From positions 23,391 to 30,208 of the forward strand of contig MHXC01000058.1 of NCBI GenBank assembly GCA_001824325.1: DNA of 6,818 bases. Reading direction: 5' to 3'. Every line of letters begins with the position of its first letter. The first letter of the stretch is position 1. Positions 1-6,789 of the stretch are shown here, piece by piece. Under the pieces are notes generated by a model that did not search any database, had not been told where the DNA came from, and was given only the letters and a program-made list of their open reading frames with translations. Origin of the DNA: Parcubacteria group bacterium RIFCSPHIGHO2_01_FULL_47_10b. GTDB taxonomy: Bacteria; Patescibacteriota; Minisyncoccia; 2-01-FULL-47-10. The position numbers were made by a program, and so were the translations under genes.

Positions 1-519
1 TCCCTCGTGCACGCCAACAATCTACGCCTTTCAGACGTGGAGAAAATGGCGGAGGAGGGCCTGCGGATCATAAACCCAGGCACGACCATCGCTGTACCGT
101 TGCCGTCTTTACACCATAGTTGGGTCGCATGCGCGTCCTACTATGGTCTCAATGACGGTACTGATGGCCACGTGCAAGCAGACGGGAGCATATTTCATGC
201 GAACGAGCTCTCGCTCGCATCGAAAGAACTCCCCAAAGGCAGCGTAGTAACCGTGGAATTCTTAGAGACCGGCGTGGTGGTCAACCATGTCGTGGTCAAA
301 GATTCCGGTCCCTACGTTGCCGAGTGTAAGCGTTTCGCGGGCGAAGGGGTCTTCGTCGGTACGAATAGCGCCGACAACCGACCGCTCACCCGATCCATCG
401 ACTTGAGTTGGGGACTCATGATCGCTGGGTTCCAAGGAAACGCTGCACGAGCCCAAGCTGCAGGACTCACGAAGGTGCGTATCACCATCGAGAGCATCCC
501 GCAGCACAAGCTCAAATAA
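1..519 (+). CDS. RlpA-like double-psi beta-barrel protein, C-terminal part (5' end cut by window)
   Basis: The frame is open to the window edge and has no visible ribosome site before the GTG at position 7, so this is probably the C-terminal part of a longer protein. Numbering from that GTG, residues 1-31 end in NPGTTIAVP, which resembles the end of a LysM peptidoglycan-binding repeat (inferred). Residues 41-161 match the RlpA-type double-psi beta-barrel: ASYYG (43-47), ELP-KG (74-78), KDSGPY (98-103, equivalent to NDRGPF) and RSIDLSWGLM (129-138). About 20 extra residues lie between the GPY and IDLS motifs. RlpA proteins act in the periplasm or wall, and some cut glycan strands lacking stem peptides. 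Here the family's ANGE glutamate is Ser61 and the AAHKTLP histidine is Ser72, while Asp99 remains, so wall binding without catalysis is more likely. The gene converges on the minus-strand genes and is not part of their operon. Confidence 0.8.
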   Translation, partial: SLVHANNLRLSDVEKMAEEGLRIINPGTTIAVPLPSLHHSWVACASYYGLNDGTDGHVQADGSIFHANELSLASKELPKGSVVTVEFLETGVVVNHVVVKDSGPYVAECKRFAGEGVFVGTNSADNRPLTRSIDLSWGLMIAGFQGNAARAQAAGLTKVRITIESIPQHKLK

Positions 520-537
520 AAACGGTCATCGAAAAGC

Positions 538-573
538 AGAACGCCCGGACACCATGTGTGCCCCGGGCGTTCT
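538..573. terminator. GC-rich hairpin between convergent genes, probable bidirectional terminator
   Basis: The arms AGAACGCCCGG (538-548) and CCGGGCGTTCT (563-573) are perfectly complementary over 11 bp. The 14-nt loop can form an inner ACAC/GTGT stem. The hairpin starts 18 nt after the stop codon of the plus-strand RlpA-like gene and faces the end of the minus-strand gene at 628. The T-tracts are imperfect: TCTCTCGTCT follows on the plus strand, and GCTTTTCG then CGTTTTTATTT on the minus strand. Position and stem strength support termination, but the poor T-tract leaves some doubt. Confidence 0.7.
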
Positions 574-589
574 CTCGTCTATGAATACA

Positions 590-610
590 AATCGGTGCAA
601 CCAACCGATT
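590..610. repeat. Short inverted repeat, possible accessory terminator of the minus-strand gene
   Basis: AATCGGT (590-596) and ACCGATT (604-610) form a 7-bp stem with a 7-nt loop, 17 nt beyond the stop codon of the small minus-strand gene. A third copy, AATCGGT at 641-647, lies inside that gene's final codons and could pair with 604-610 instead. No strong T-tract follows on the minus strand. It could help end the transcript or protect its 3' end; a chance repeat is also possible. Confidence 0.3.
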
Positions 611-627
611 CCTAATAGCGCTGTTAT

Positions 628-900
628 TTATTTCGTGCTCAATCGGTTCATTACGCCTTGCAGCTTGTCCATTGTCCCTAAGCTCTGCTGCTTTGTTTCA
701 TCAAAGATAGTCGATAGTAACTGCCCGCCTGTTGATGCCGTGCTCGGCTGCACTGATTCTGTCTCACTTGATCCTGTTTGCTGGCTTTGCAATGGGCATG
801 GCGGACATCCAGCCGCAGAAGCAGCTGATGCTACCAATATCATTGCTGTTGCTACAACTACAATCCCTCCGATAGTTCGTGTATTTATTTCTCGTTTCAT
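628..900 (-). CDS. Small secreted or lipoprotein-like protein with a CPPC motif, family not recognised
   Basis: This is a 90-residue protein of unknown function. I chose the ATG at 898-900 rather than the longer frame starting at 969. It gives a standard signal peptide (basic MKREINTR, then hydrophobic GGIVVVATAMILVASAASA) and is preceded by AAGGGTG at suitable spacing. Cleavage may occur after ASA at about residue 28. Alternatively, AAG-Cys32 is a weak lipobox, so the protein may be lipid-anchored. The mature part begins with GCPPCPLQ (Cys32 and Cys35, CxxC spacing), followed by a Ser/Thr/Gln-rich linker (39-59) and a predicted amphipathic helix (60-88). It lies 70 nt downstream of the GH114 gene on the same strand and appears to have its own promoter. 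A role near the exopolysaccharide or cell surface is inferred only from location and export. Confidence 0.65.
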   Translation of the reverse strand: MKREINTRTIGGIVVVATAMILVASAASAAGCPPCPLQSQQTGSSETESVQPSTASTGGQLLSTIFDETKQQSLGTMDKLQGVMNRLSTK

Positions 901-933
901 ATAAATCACCCTTATGTCCCTCCGATGAATTAT

Positions 934-957
934 TATGCTATGGTGCATCATAGCATA
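934..957. repeat. 24-bp near-perfect palindrome, candidate operator
   Basis: The sequence is TATGCTATG-GTGCAT-CATAGCATA, with symmetry broken at only one base pair (943/948). It sits between the GH114 gene and the small secreted-protein gene and contains the candidate -10 of the latter. A dimeric repressor bound here would block that promoter. A short hairpin in read-through RNA is an alternative use. Confidence 0.4.
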
Positions 958-976
958 TGTGCAAATCACATTACAA
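947..976 (-). promoter_or_regulatory. Candidate extended -10 promoter of the small secreted-protein gene
   Basis: Read on the minus strand, TATGAT (947-952) is preceded by TGC (953-955), giving an extended -10 (TGnTATGAT). TTGTAA (971-976) is a possible -35 with an 18-nt spacer and overlaps the stop codon of the GH114 gene. An alternative -35 is TTGCAC (959-964). Transcription would start near 940, giving a leader of about 40 nt. The -10 lies within the palindrome at 934-957. Confidence 0.4.
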
Positions 977-2053
977 GCTATAGTTATACACAGTGTCTAA
1001 GCCAACGTCTGACACATACGGAATGAAGCCGAGTGCGCGCGACCGATCAATAATTTCCTGTGCGCTCGTTGCATTCAACGGCTCTGGATATTCAAGGTTA
1101 AAGACCGGCACTCCCTTTGACCGTAGGTCAACCAGCGCCTCCACAATCGCAGCGGTTTCGTCGGTATTCGTAAACACTTCTTCGTGCGACTCCGCATCAA
1201 TAAAGGTATATAGTGGCTTATTTCCGGTAACTGCCGAACTGTACAACAACACATTGTTTTCAGGTGAATAAATCCCGTTCTGAGCAATTATAATGGCATT
1301 TGGGAACGCAGCACGAAGTTTCGTAACAATCGAAGCCACGCCCTCTTTTAATTGCTTCGAGTTATATCCACCAAGCGGCTCTTGATAGATATCAATGTTA
1401 TCAAGATAAAAACCTTGGACTCCATTGTCGAGGATTGCTCGCGCTGCGGTGATCAGCAATGTGTGATAATCGGACTTCGTAACATCCATCCAATACTCCC
1501 CGGGGTAGCCTTCGTATGGGGCCAGTTTGAACTTCTCGCATTGCTTCCAGTACGAACGGAACGTTTCGCACGCCCCGACGTTTAAATAACTTACGACAAT
1601 AACGCCGCCATCCTTCAACTGCTTTACGTCGCTTTGCGTATAGTTGTCCGTGCCTCCTTCGGTGTCAATTTCAACAAGGTCGAAGGCGGAAAGTTTGGAA
1701 ATCTGATCAGCAGCATAATACGATACCCATGTTTGAACCGAGGCAAGCGGATTAGCTGGGGTCACCACAACCGGCACAACCGGCGCGGGATTAGGCGTTG
1801 TTGAAGTCTTGGGTGGTTTGGGCGTGGATGGCTCAGGTGGCGTTGCAGTAGTCAGCGTAGTAGTTTTTATTGGCGCAGTTTTCTGTTGTGTGACGATGGC
1901 CTTTATTGGGGACGGCGGCTTACTTGCAACGGCAGCAACGTCTGTGGTAGGTGCCCCGCGCCAATCAGCATCCATCACCATCGAAATGCCGAATATGACT
2001 ATAAGGATAACAACTATGAGCGGTAGTACTTGTCTAGTTGATAGATTGAACAT
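971..2053 (-). CDS. Membrane-anchored GH114-type glycoside hydrolase (PelA hydrolase-like)
   Basis: This 360-residue protein has an N-terminal signal anchor (about 9-27), a Pro/Thr-rich extracytoplasmic linker (33-100) and a TIM-barrel hydrolase domain (about 105-358). The domain shows the pattern of GH114 (endo-alpha-1,4-polygalactosaminidase) proteins: WVSYYA (109-114), DLVEID (125-130), SYLNVGACETFRSYW (155-169), YPGEYWMDVT (183-192), GFYLDNIDIY (214-223), AQNGIY (257-262) and ESHEEVFT (288-295). Asp218 in YLDN and Glu288 are likely active-site or substrate-contact residues (inferred from family position). The hydrolase part of PelA is related and cuts galactosamine-rich Pel polymer, so the likely role is trimming or releasing the polymer made by the upstream genes. 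The start codon lies inside the end of the PelG-like gene (20-nt overlap) without a clear ribosome site, which suggests translational coupling. Fold and family are fairly sure; the exact substrate is not. Confidence 0.85.
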   Translation of the reverse strand: MFNLSTRQVLPLIVVILIVIFGISMVMDADWRGAPTTDVAAVASKPPSPIKAIVTQQKTAPIKTTTLTTATPPEPSTPKPPKTSTTPNPAPVVPVVVTPANPLASVQTWVSYYAADQISKLSAFDLVEIDTEGGTDNYTQSDVKQLKDGGVIVVSYLNVGACETFRSYWKQCEKFKLAPYEGYPGEYWMDVTKSDYHTLLITAARAILDNGVQGFYLDNIDIYQEPLGGYNSKQLKEGVASIVTKLRAAFPNAIIIAQNGIYSPENNVLLYSSAVTGNKPLYTFIDAESHEEVFTNTDETAAIVEALVDLRSKGVPVFNLEYPEPLNATSAQEIIDRSRALGFIPYVSDVGLDTVYNYSL

Positions 2054-3542
2054 AGCGTAAAAATGACATACGGGTTAATAATTGGAATGCCGACATGAAT
2101 GTTATGAGGGCAAACACGCTCGCGGCAGCTAGCAACGACCAGCCAAGGAGCATCGGCGATCCTCCGAGGCTGAACGCAATGCCGACTCCCCCCCCTACGA
2201 CAATGCTTTTATATAAAGCATGCGTCGCTATTTCTTTCGCTCCCATGTTATACAAAATCGTTGTATTGCATAATGCCATTAGCCCTACCATAATACTAAG
2301 CGAAGAAGGGAGAGATATCAACGCTATGTTACTTACGTGCATGATAGTGCCGTCTAATAGTGTTGGTTTGAACACGATAACACCAACCACTAACAATCCA
2401 AAGATGACGATGTGGAGAGATACGAAACGCAGCATGAGCGAACGATACACGCCACGAAGATTCTCCATACAACGATGGCTGTGCCGCTCTTTTTTTTCGA
2501 TTTCGTTCGCTTTCTTGAAAAATGAATGTATGCTCCACTCGATGAATCCTCCTGAAATCAGTAACGGCAGTAACCCACCATATTTATACAATAAATAATT
2601 TCCGTCTCCGCTTACAAGGTTTGAAAGATTTCCGGTAAGCGCGGCAACAACAAGGTCTCCAAATATCAAAAAGCCATACCCGATGCCGAAAAGAAATATG
2701 GGATTTTGATAGACAGTTTCCATTTCATATTTGCCGCGATAAACGATTATCGGCGCAACGAATCGCTGCCGCCACAAAAAATATATTTGGCTGATAATAG
2801 TAAATCCTGATAGTAGCACGATCGGGTCGTACGCCAATGGATTAAGTGATGTCTGCGATAAACCATAACCGCTGATACTGATGCTCCCCAATAGCAGTAA
2901 GGCATTCGGGATCTGGCGAATCGCAGCGTAGTAACTTACCACAAGCCAAAAAAGGGCAATGTGGACAAAGATAAACCCCAAGGAAGGTGAAAAAGACCCA
3001 ACGAGAATCGAAACAACGAGAATCGCACTTACTGCCAACCAATAGGGTTTCGCAAACACTCGTTCGTACCTGATCGATTCCGCGTGGCCATGCACATGCG
3101 CTTCGGCCAAAATTATTCTGCTCCAACCAGCAGTCAGTAGATGGCTTAATACAATTATGCTTAAGCTTTCCGCTGCTGAAAGCGATGCACCGGACGACGA
3201 AAACCAAAGCGCATAGAATATGAGTAGTGTAAAAATGCTATACCCAAGCCCGGTAAAAACTCTCTCAAAAGCGATCGCAAAACGTTCACTCATTGATTCG
3301 CTGTGTGGTAATGTTGGTCGATGAACCTCAAATGCTTCGTGTAATTTATTGTTCGCCACGTATTCTGCAAGGGAAAACACGTCGAAAAACCCGTGTTTTC
3401 GCTGAACAACATCGTCGTTTATCCCGTTAAACTCGAGCTGTGTAGCAATATCCACGACTTCGGTCCGCGGAGCCTCTGTCGCTGTTTTTACCTCGACTCG
3501 CACAAGTGTTCTCTGTTGTTGTAATACCGTGGGTATGGTCAT
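2034..3542 (-). CDS. pelG: PelG-like 12-helix polysaccharide transport protein, divergent
   Basis: This 502-residue polytopic membrane protein has about 12 hydrophobic helices, near residues 97-115, 123-143, 166-183, 188-205, 211-230, 238-257, 282-302, 319-337, 370-391, 402-428, 445-460 and 463-487. PelG is the MATE-like inner-membrane partner of PelF and is thought to carry the growing Pel chain across the membrane. The assignment rests on the ATGA overlap with the pelF-like gene, the helix count, and weak likeness at GYGFLIFGDL (288-297, compare the GIWxDK region of PelG) and at the C-terminal FLRYVQ. The first 90 or so residues are a soluble extension, including GINDDVVQRKHGFFDVFSLAEYV (40-62), which I do not recall from proteobacterial PelG (about 456 residues). 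Met84 is a possible alternative start, but the ATG in the overlap fits the operon better. It could instead be an unrelated membrane protein doing the same job. Confidence 0.65.
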   Translation of the reverse strand: MTIPTVLQQQRTLVRVEVKTATEAPRTEVVDIATQLEFNGINDDVVQRKHGFFDVFSLAEYVANNKLHEAFEVHRPTLPHSESMSERFAIAFERVFTGLGYSIFTLLIFYALWFSSSGASLSAAESLSIIVLSHLLTAGWSRIILAEAHVHGHAESIRYERVFAKPYWLAVSAILVVSILVGSFSPSLGFIFVHIALFWLVVSYYAAIRQIPNALLLLGSISISGYGLSQTSLNPLAYDPIVLLSGFTIISQIYFLWRQRFVAPIIVYRGKYEMETVYQNPIFLFGIGYGFLIFGDLVVAALTGNLSNLVSGDGNYLLYKYGGLLPLLISGGFIEWSIHSFFKKANEIEKKERHSHRCMENLRGVYRSLMLRFVSLHIVIFGLLVVGVIVFKPTLLDGTIMHVSNIALISLPSSLSIMVGLMALCNTTILYNMGAKEIATHALYKSIVVGGGVGIAFSLGGSPMLLGWSLLAAASVFALITFMSAFQLLTRMSFLRYVQSIN

Positions 3543-5011
3543 ATTACGAACTGCTGTTGATAAAGTTGCCTATACGCGTCGACCATTTGTTCCAGGTGAA
3601 AATACTGCTGCACTCGATGATAGGCGCAATTGGCAAATATCGTTCTCAATTCAGGATTTTTACAAAGCAATAGGCACGTTTCTGCCACTTCTTTCGGACT
3701 CTTGGTTGGGATATACAGTCCGCAGTCACTAAGTGCTTCCGGGATGCCCCCCACTGCCGTGCTGACAATCGCCTGGCGTTCACTCATCGCTTCAAGTATT
3801 CCATAAGGAAGTCCTTCGGATAAACTCGTTTGCAAAAAAATATCACCCGGTCGAAAACGCTCCCGCACATCGTCGACAACGCCATATATTGAGACAGTGT
3901 CCTCGACGCCCACACCCTTGATAAGCTGCGCACACATACGAAAATAGTCTGGGGACTTAATCGCACCAAAGATTCGAATCTGCACATCAGGTAGTTCATC
4001 TTTGATCAAACGCGCTGCGTGGATAATTGTCTTAATGTCTTTCAGAGGATAGATTGCGCTCACGACATTTATCGCCGGTTTACCGCTCAATACGTGCGTT
4101 TCACCGCCCTGATTCTGGTCAGGTATATAAACTCCATTATGAATAACCTGAATCTTTTCCTCGGGCACTTGCAGGTAGCGCTCCCATCGAGCGTTAAATT
4201 CGCACACCGGGATAACGATATCAGCACACAGATAGTTTAATTGCACGATCCGGTGTACTAAAAACTGAAAAAATGAGCGTAGCGCAGGCGAGTAACCATT
4301 GTTTTCGCGCAAAAAAAACAACTGCTCGCGAAGGTAAACCCCATGCTCGGTCAAAAACAAAGGCTTTCCGGTACGTATTTTCGCAGCAATAGCATGAATC
4401 CCCGACCACCCCGCAGCAGTTGCATGAATGTAATCAATGCCCTCCGGGAAATCAATCGCAAACACAAAACACAAGTGACTCAATGTGGTCAGCGCATTCC
4501 GAATATCGAATAAGGTCGCCTTTTCCGGTGTGGCAACAGTGTCAAAATATGTTGCAAACCGCTCCCAGACGATCTCCGATTGAAAAGTCTGCATATAGTC
4601 ATATATTTGAAAATAGGTGGTGATTGACTCCAACGCACGTAAAAGTGCGCCCGATTGCTTATACACGTCTACGGTCGGATCAAATAGATAGAACAATGGC
4701 TCAAGAAATTGATCATCGGCTATGCTTGCGTTAAATGGTTCACGCCTAGAAATCTTCCGTTGAGAAATTGTTTCGTTTTGATGTTGTCGAATTGAATCCT
4801 TTGATCCCCACAATGAAATACTCGTCAGTACGCGTATATTCTCGGGTAGTTCATAGCTGTATTTCTCATGCGCCGGAGTAGTTAAAGCATGCACATAAAA
4901 ATCACAGTCCTCACCAAGTCCTGTGATCAAATCGCGGCACCAACCTCCGACTCCGCCACGCACGAAAGGAAACGTTCCTTCTGTCGTTAGTAGAATTGTG
5001 GCTCGCTTCAT
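3539..5011 (-). CDS. pelF: PelF-type GT4 glycosyltransferase, Pel polysaccharide polymerase
   Basis: This 490-residue cytoplasmic GT-B enzyme is close in length to known PelF proteins (about 500). The N-terminus carries the PelF signature EGTFPFVRGGVGGW (11-24, compare EGTYPYVSGGVSSW). HATAAGWSG (196-204), LTEHGVYLRE (220-229) and VIHNGVYIP (289-297) follow. The C-terminal donor-binding half has SLSEGLPYGILEAM (397-409), with the GT4 EX7E pair Glu399 and Glu407, and VGGIPEAL (420-427). PelF uses a UDP-sugar (UDP-GlcNAc or UDP-GalNAc type) to build the Pel chain and works with the membrane protein encoded next. The ATGA overlap with that gene supports coupling. The ATG at 5009-5011 puts the signature in its normal place. 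Its ribosome site is odd: the only G-run lies 16 nt upstream, beyond a small hairpin. Confidence 0.88.
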   Translation of the reverse strand: MKRATILLTTEGTFPFVRGGVGGWCRDLITGLGEDCDFYVHALTTPAHEKYSYELPENIRVLTSISLWGSKDSIRQHQNETISQRKISRREPFNASIADDQFLEPLFYLFDPTVDVYKQSGALLRALESITTYFQIYDYMQTFQSEIVWERFATYFDTVATPEKATLFDIRNALTTLSHLCFVFAIDFPEGIDYIHATAAGWSGIHAIAAKIRTGKPLFLTEHGVYLREQLFFLRENNGYSPALRSFFQFLVHRIVQLNYLCADIVIPVCEFNARWERYLQVPEEKIQVIHNGVYIPDQNQGGETHVLSGKPAINVVSAIYPLKDIKTIIHAARLIKDELPDVQIRIFGAIKSPDYFRMCAQLIKGVGVEDTVSIYGVVDDVRERFRPGDIFLQTSLSEGLPYGILEAMSERQAIVSTAVGGIPEALSDCGLYIPTKSPKEVAETCLLLCKNPELRTIFANCAYHRVQQYFHLEQMVDAYRQLYQQQFVI

Positions 5012-5033
5012 CTATGCGAAAAGCATGCCCCCC
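5012..5033 (-). promoter_or_regulatory. Unusual translation-initiation region of the pelF-like gene
   Basis: In the 44-nt gap before the pelF-like gene, the minus strand reads GGGGGG (5028-5033), then ATGC-TTTTC-GCAT (5014-5026), then AG before the ATG. The G-run is 16 nt from the start codon, too far for a normal Shine-Dalgarno site. If the 4-bp hairpin folds, the remaining spacing is about 3 nt. A folded spacer may set PelF output, but the stem is weak and it may be chance. Confidence 0.2.
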
Positions 5034-5055
5034 GTTTGCGAATTTAGATGTTATG

Positions 5056-6729
5056 CTATCTGTTATTCATCAGGAGAAGCAACCTCTGCAACACCCTGCT
5101 CCGCGAAAACAACTCACGTCGGAATGTCCTGATTGGTTGCGACAGCTGTGGTGTTGGTATTTGCTGTGGTGCGGGTATTGGCGGAACTGCTGTTTTCTTT
5201 TGATGCATTTGATCCCCTATTTCCCGCATGGTCAGCTGTTTGAGAGGTCGAGAGTCGAGTGCATAGTAGTTCATAAGCACGACATTCAGAAAATCGATTA
5301 AGATGCGATCCTGCGCGAGGTTAATCTGGTGAACAAAGTGCGGTCGAATATCTTTGTTCAAAATGTGGTTCAAGACAATCGCTGCCTCTCGTTGTAAAAT
5401 TTCGTCATACGTGATATGTGTCCCGTAGACAAAGTTATATTCATCCTGCTCGTCTTTGCGCGTTCCGGCATCTGTATAGATATTCGCGGGATAGCGGGGA
5501 ACTAAAAATGTATTGCTACCCCCGGGGATAGCGTTGGGATTACGCGAAGCATCGCTGGCTATGTACATGATACTGGCATTCGCGGCACCGAGTATTGCGG
5601 CGCTATTTTGTAGCCCTGAATGTTCGCCAGTTACTAAAACACCAGGATCAAATTTTGGCAACTTATAATTATTAGCAACACCAATATTATCTTGAATCTG
5701 TCTCCGAGTCGCAGTGGCAGTTGCATTATCAAGGTTCAAATGATCGTAGGTATGGTTAACCCACTCAAATTGGTTCTTATCAGCTGACGTTTTTGCCCAA
5801 TTTATCACCGCCGCGTCTGACCCCTCACCAATAAGACCAGCGCCATTAAACACCATGGTCGGGATAAAGTTATGCTGGCGGGACCATTGCGCAAAAAAAG
5901 TAAAATCGGCGAGCGTCATGCGTCGCTCGATCTCTTTATTAGGATCCGAAAATACCGTATTCCCGATGAATACGTCATCAATATGCACCGTGAAATAATT
6001 CTGTGCGGGTATCGCAAATGCCCCGCGCGTTACCCAGTTCAATAGTCCATCCCATAGCAGAAGCGTATGGACGAGGAATGTTGCCTGGTCAAATGTTGAA
6101 ACAAGCGCTTCGCGCCCCGTTGGGGCATATAACGACATAAGTGTATTGCCGCTACCGTCAGTGATCAGTGGTGTATTCCCCTCCAGTGAGGTTGCCGTGT
6201 ATAGATAGGTTGGAAGCGATAGTCCCTGTGCCGCGTTGACATAGGGAAAAATAGTCCGTCCTGCGGTCGTGAAAAGACCTGTAGTCCCACCGGGTACAAC
6301 GCTAACAGGCACAAGTCCGTAGCGCGCAGTGGGGAAGGTATAGTAAACCAGTTCACGGATTTGAAATTGCTGTTCAAATGCATATAAAATAGCCCACTCT
6401 GCTTCAGAAAATGCACTTAAAAAACTACCATTTTCCTCATATGCAAGGTTGCCTTCGGTCAGAATAACACCCGAATACAATGGTGCCGTTGCCGTCTGGA
6501 GTAGCGCCTGTGTGAGTTCAAGTGAGCGAACATTAAGTAGCTTGAAAGGTACTTCGCGTTGCGCCAACAATTTTTGTACTGCCTCGGCAGCAGGGTCTGT
6601 TTCGTTTGCGGTCAAAATTAATAAAGGCAGCTGGGCACTCGTCGCATAAAACGCCACTACTTGGAACGGAAATGTCAACGCTACTAACAATAGTATTACA
6701 ACAGACCCTATTATTTGTTTTAATTTCAT
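5056..6729 (-). CDS. Secreted CE18/PelA-type polysaccharide deacetylase
   Basis: This 557-residue exported protein starts with a signal peptide (1 to about 27: MKLKQIIG, then a hydrophobic core). Residues 35-230 look like a Rossmann-like, ThuA/glutaminase-type fold without obvious catalytic residues (inferred). The deacetylase domain (about 240-500) shows NYFTVHIDDVF (244-254; Asp251/Asp252 metal or base), NHTYDH (325-330; His326 and His330 metal pair), TGEHSGLQN (367-375), VPRYPANIY (410-418) and HFVHQINL (464-471). This D-H-H pattern matches the deacetylase part of PelA and the fungal galactosaminogalactan deacetylase Agd3 (CE18), which remove acetyl groups from GalNAc-rich polymers. A Pro/Gln linker (515-532) leads to a basic, Leu-rich tail (533-557). 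It is the first gene of the operon, with AGGGG just before the ATG. The protein matches the separate PelA deacetylase of Gram-positive pel clusters; exact substrate is inferred. Confidence 0.82.
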   Translation of the reverse strand: MKLKQIIGSVVILLLVALTFPFQVVAFYATSAQLPLLILTANETDPAAEAVQKLLAQREVPFKLLNVRSLELTQALLQTATAPLYSGVILTEGNLAYEENGSFLSAFSEAEWAILYAFEQQFQIRELVYYTFPTARYGLVPVSVVPGGTTGLFTTAGRTIFPYVNAAQGLSLPTYLYTATSLEGNTPLITDGSGNTLMSLYAPTGREALVSTFDQATFLVHTLLLWDGLLNWVTRGAFAIPAQNYFTVHIDDVFIGNTVFSDPNKEIERRMTLADFTFFAQWSRQHNFIPTMVFNGAGLIGEGSDAAVINWAKTSADKNQFEWVNHTYDHLNLDNATATATRRQIQDNIGVANNYKLPKFDPGVLVTGEHSGLQNSAAILGAANASIMYIASDASRNPNAIPGGSNTFLVPRYPANIYTDAGTRKDEQDEYNFVYGTHITYDEILQREAAIVLNHILNKDIRPHFVHQINLAQDRILIDFLNVVLMNYYALDSRPLKQLTMREIGDQMHQKKTAVPPIPAPQQIPTPQLSQPIRTFRRELFSRSRVLQRLLLLMNNR

Positions 6730-6744
6730 CTCTCCCCTAGGTTA

Positions 6745-6755
6745 TGCATTATGCA
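6745..6755. repeat. Short palindrome in the leader of the operon
   Basis: TGCAT-T-ATGCA is a perfect 5+5 bp inverted repeat 15 nt upstream of the deacetylase start codon, downstream of the likely transcription start. It could be a small operator or a weak RNA stem. It echoes the TGCA centre of the 934-957 palindrome, but it is short enough to occur by chance. Confidence 0.2.
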
Positions 6756-6778
6756 CTTCCGCGAATCAAAGTGTTTTT

Positions 6779-6789
6779 ATTCTAGCATA
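6779..6789 (-). promoter_or_regulatory. Candidate extended -10 promoter of the exopolysaccharide operon
   Basis: On the minus strand TATGCTAGAAT contains TAGAAT (6779-6784) preceded by TGC (6785-6787), an extended -10. No convincing -35 is found at 17 nt; TTGATA lies about 21 nt upstream, which is long. Transcription would start near 6772, giving a 43-nt leader before the deacetylase ATG. The motif agrees in 9 of 11 bases with TATGCTATGAT before the small secreted-protein gene. Confidence 0.4.

Noticed and set aside
554..904. Plus-strand open frame of 116 codons opposite the small secreted-protein gene
   Set aside because: It has no ribosome site, its start lies in the loop of the terminator hairpin, and the protein has no recognisable features. 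The minus-strand frame has a signal peptide and a ribosome site.
901..969. Longer N-terminus (start at 969) for the small secreted protein
   Set aside because: It would add 23 residues before a standard signal peptide, run through the candidate promoter and palindrome, and begin without a ribosome site.
2095..2598. Plus-strand open frame of 167 codons
   Set aside because: It lies wholly within the coherent 12-helix PelG-like gene on the other strand and is explained as its shadow.
2999..3025. 12-bp direct repeat CAACGAGAATCG, 15 bp apart
   Set aside because: It falls inside a membrane helix of the PelG-like protein and simply encodes a repeated Ile-Leu-Val stretch.
4996..5301. Plus-strand open frame spanning the gap between the deacetylase and pelF genes
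   Set aside because: It overlaps both recognised genes, has Trp/Cys-rich shadow composition and no start signals.
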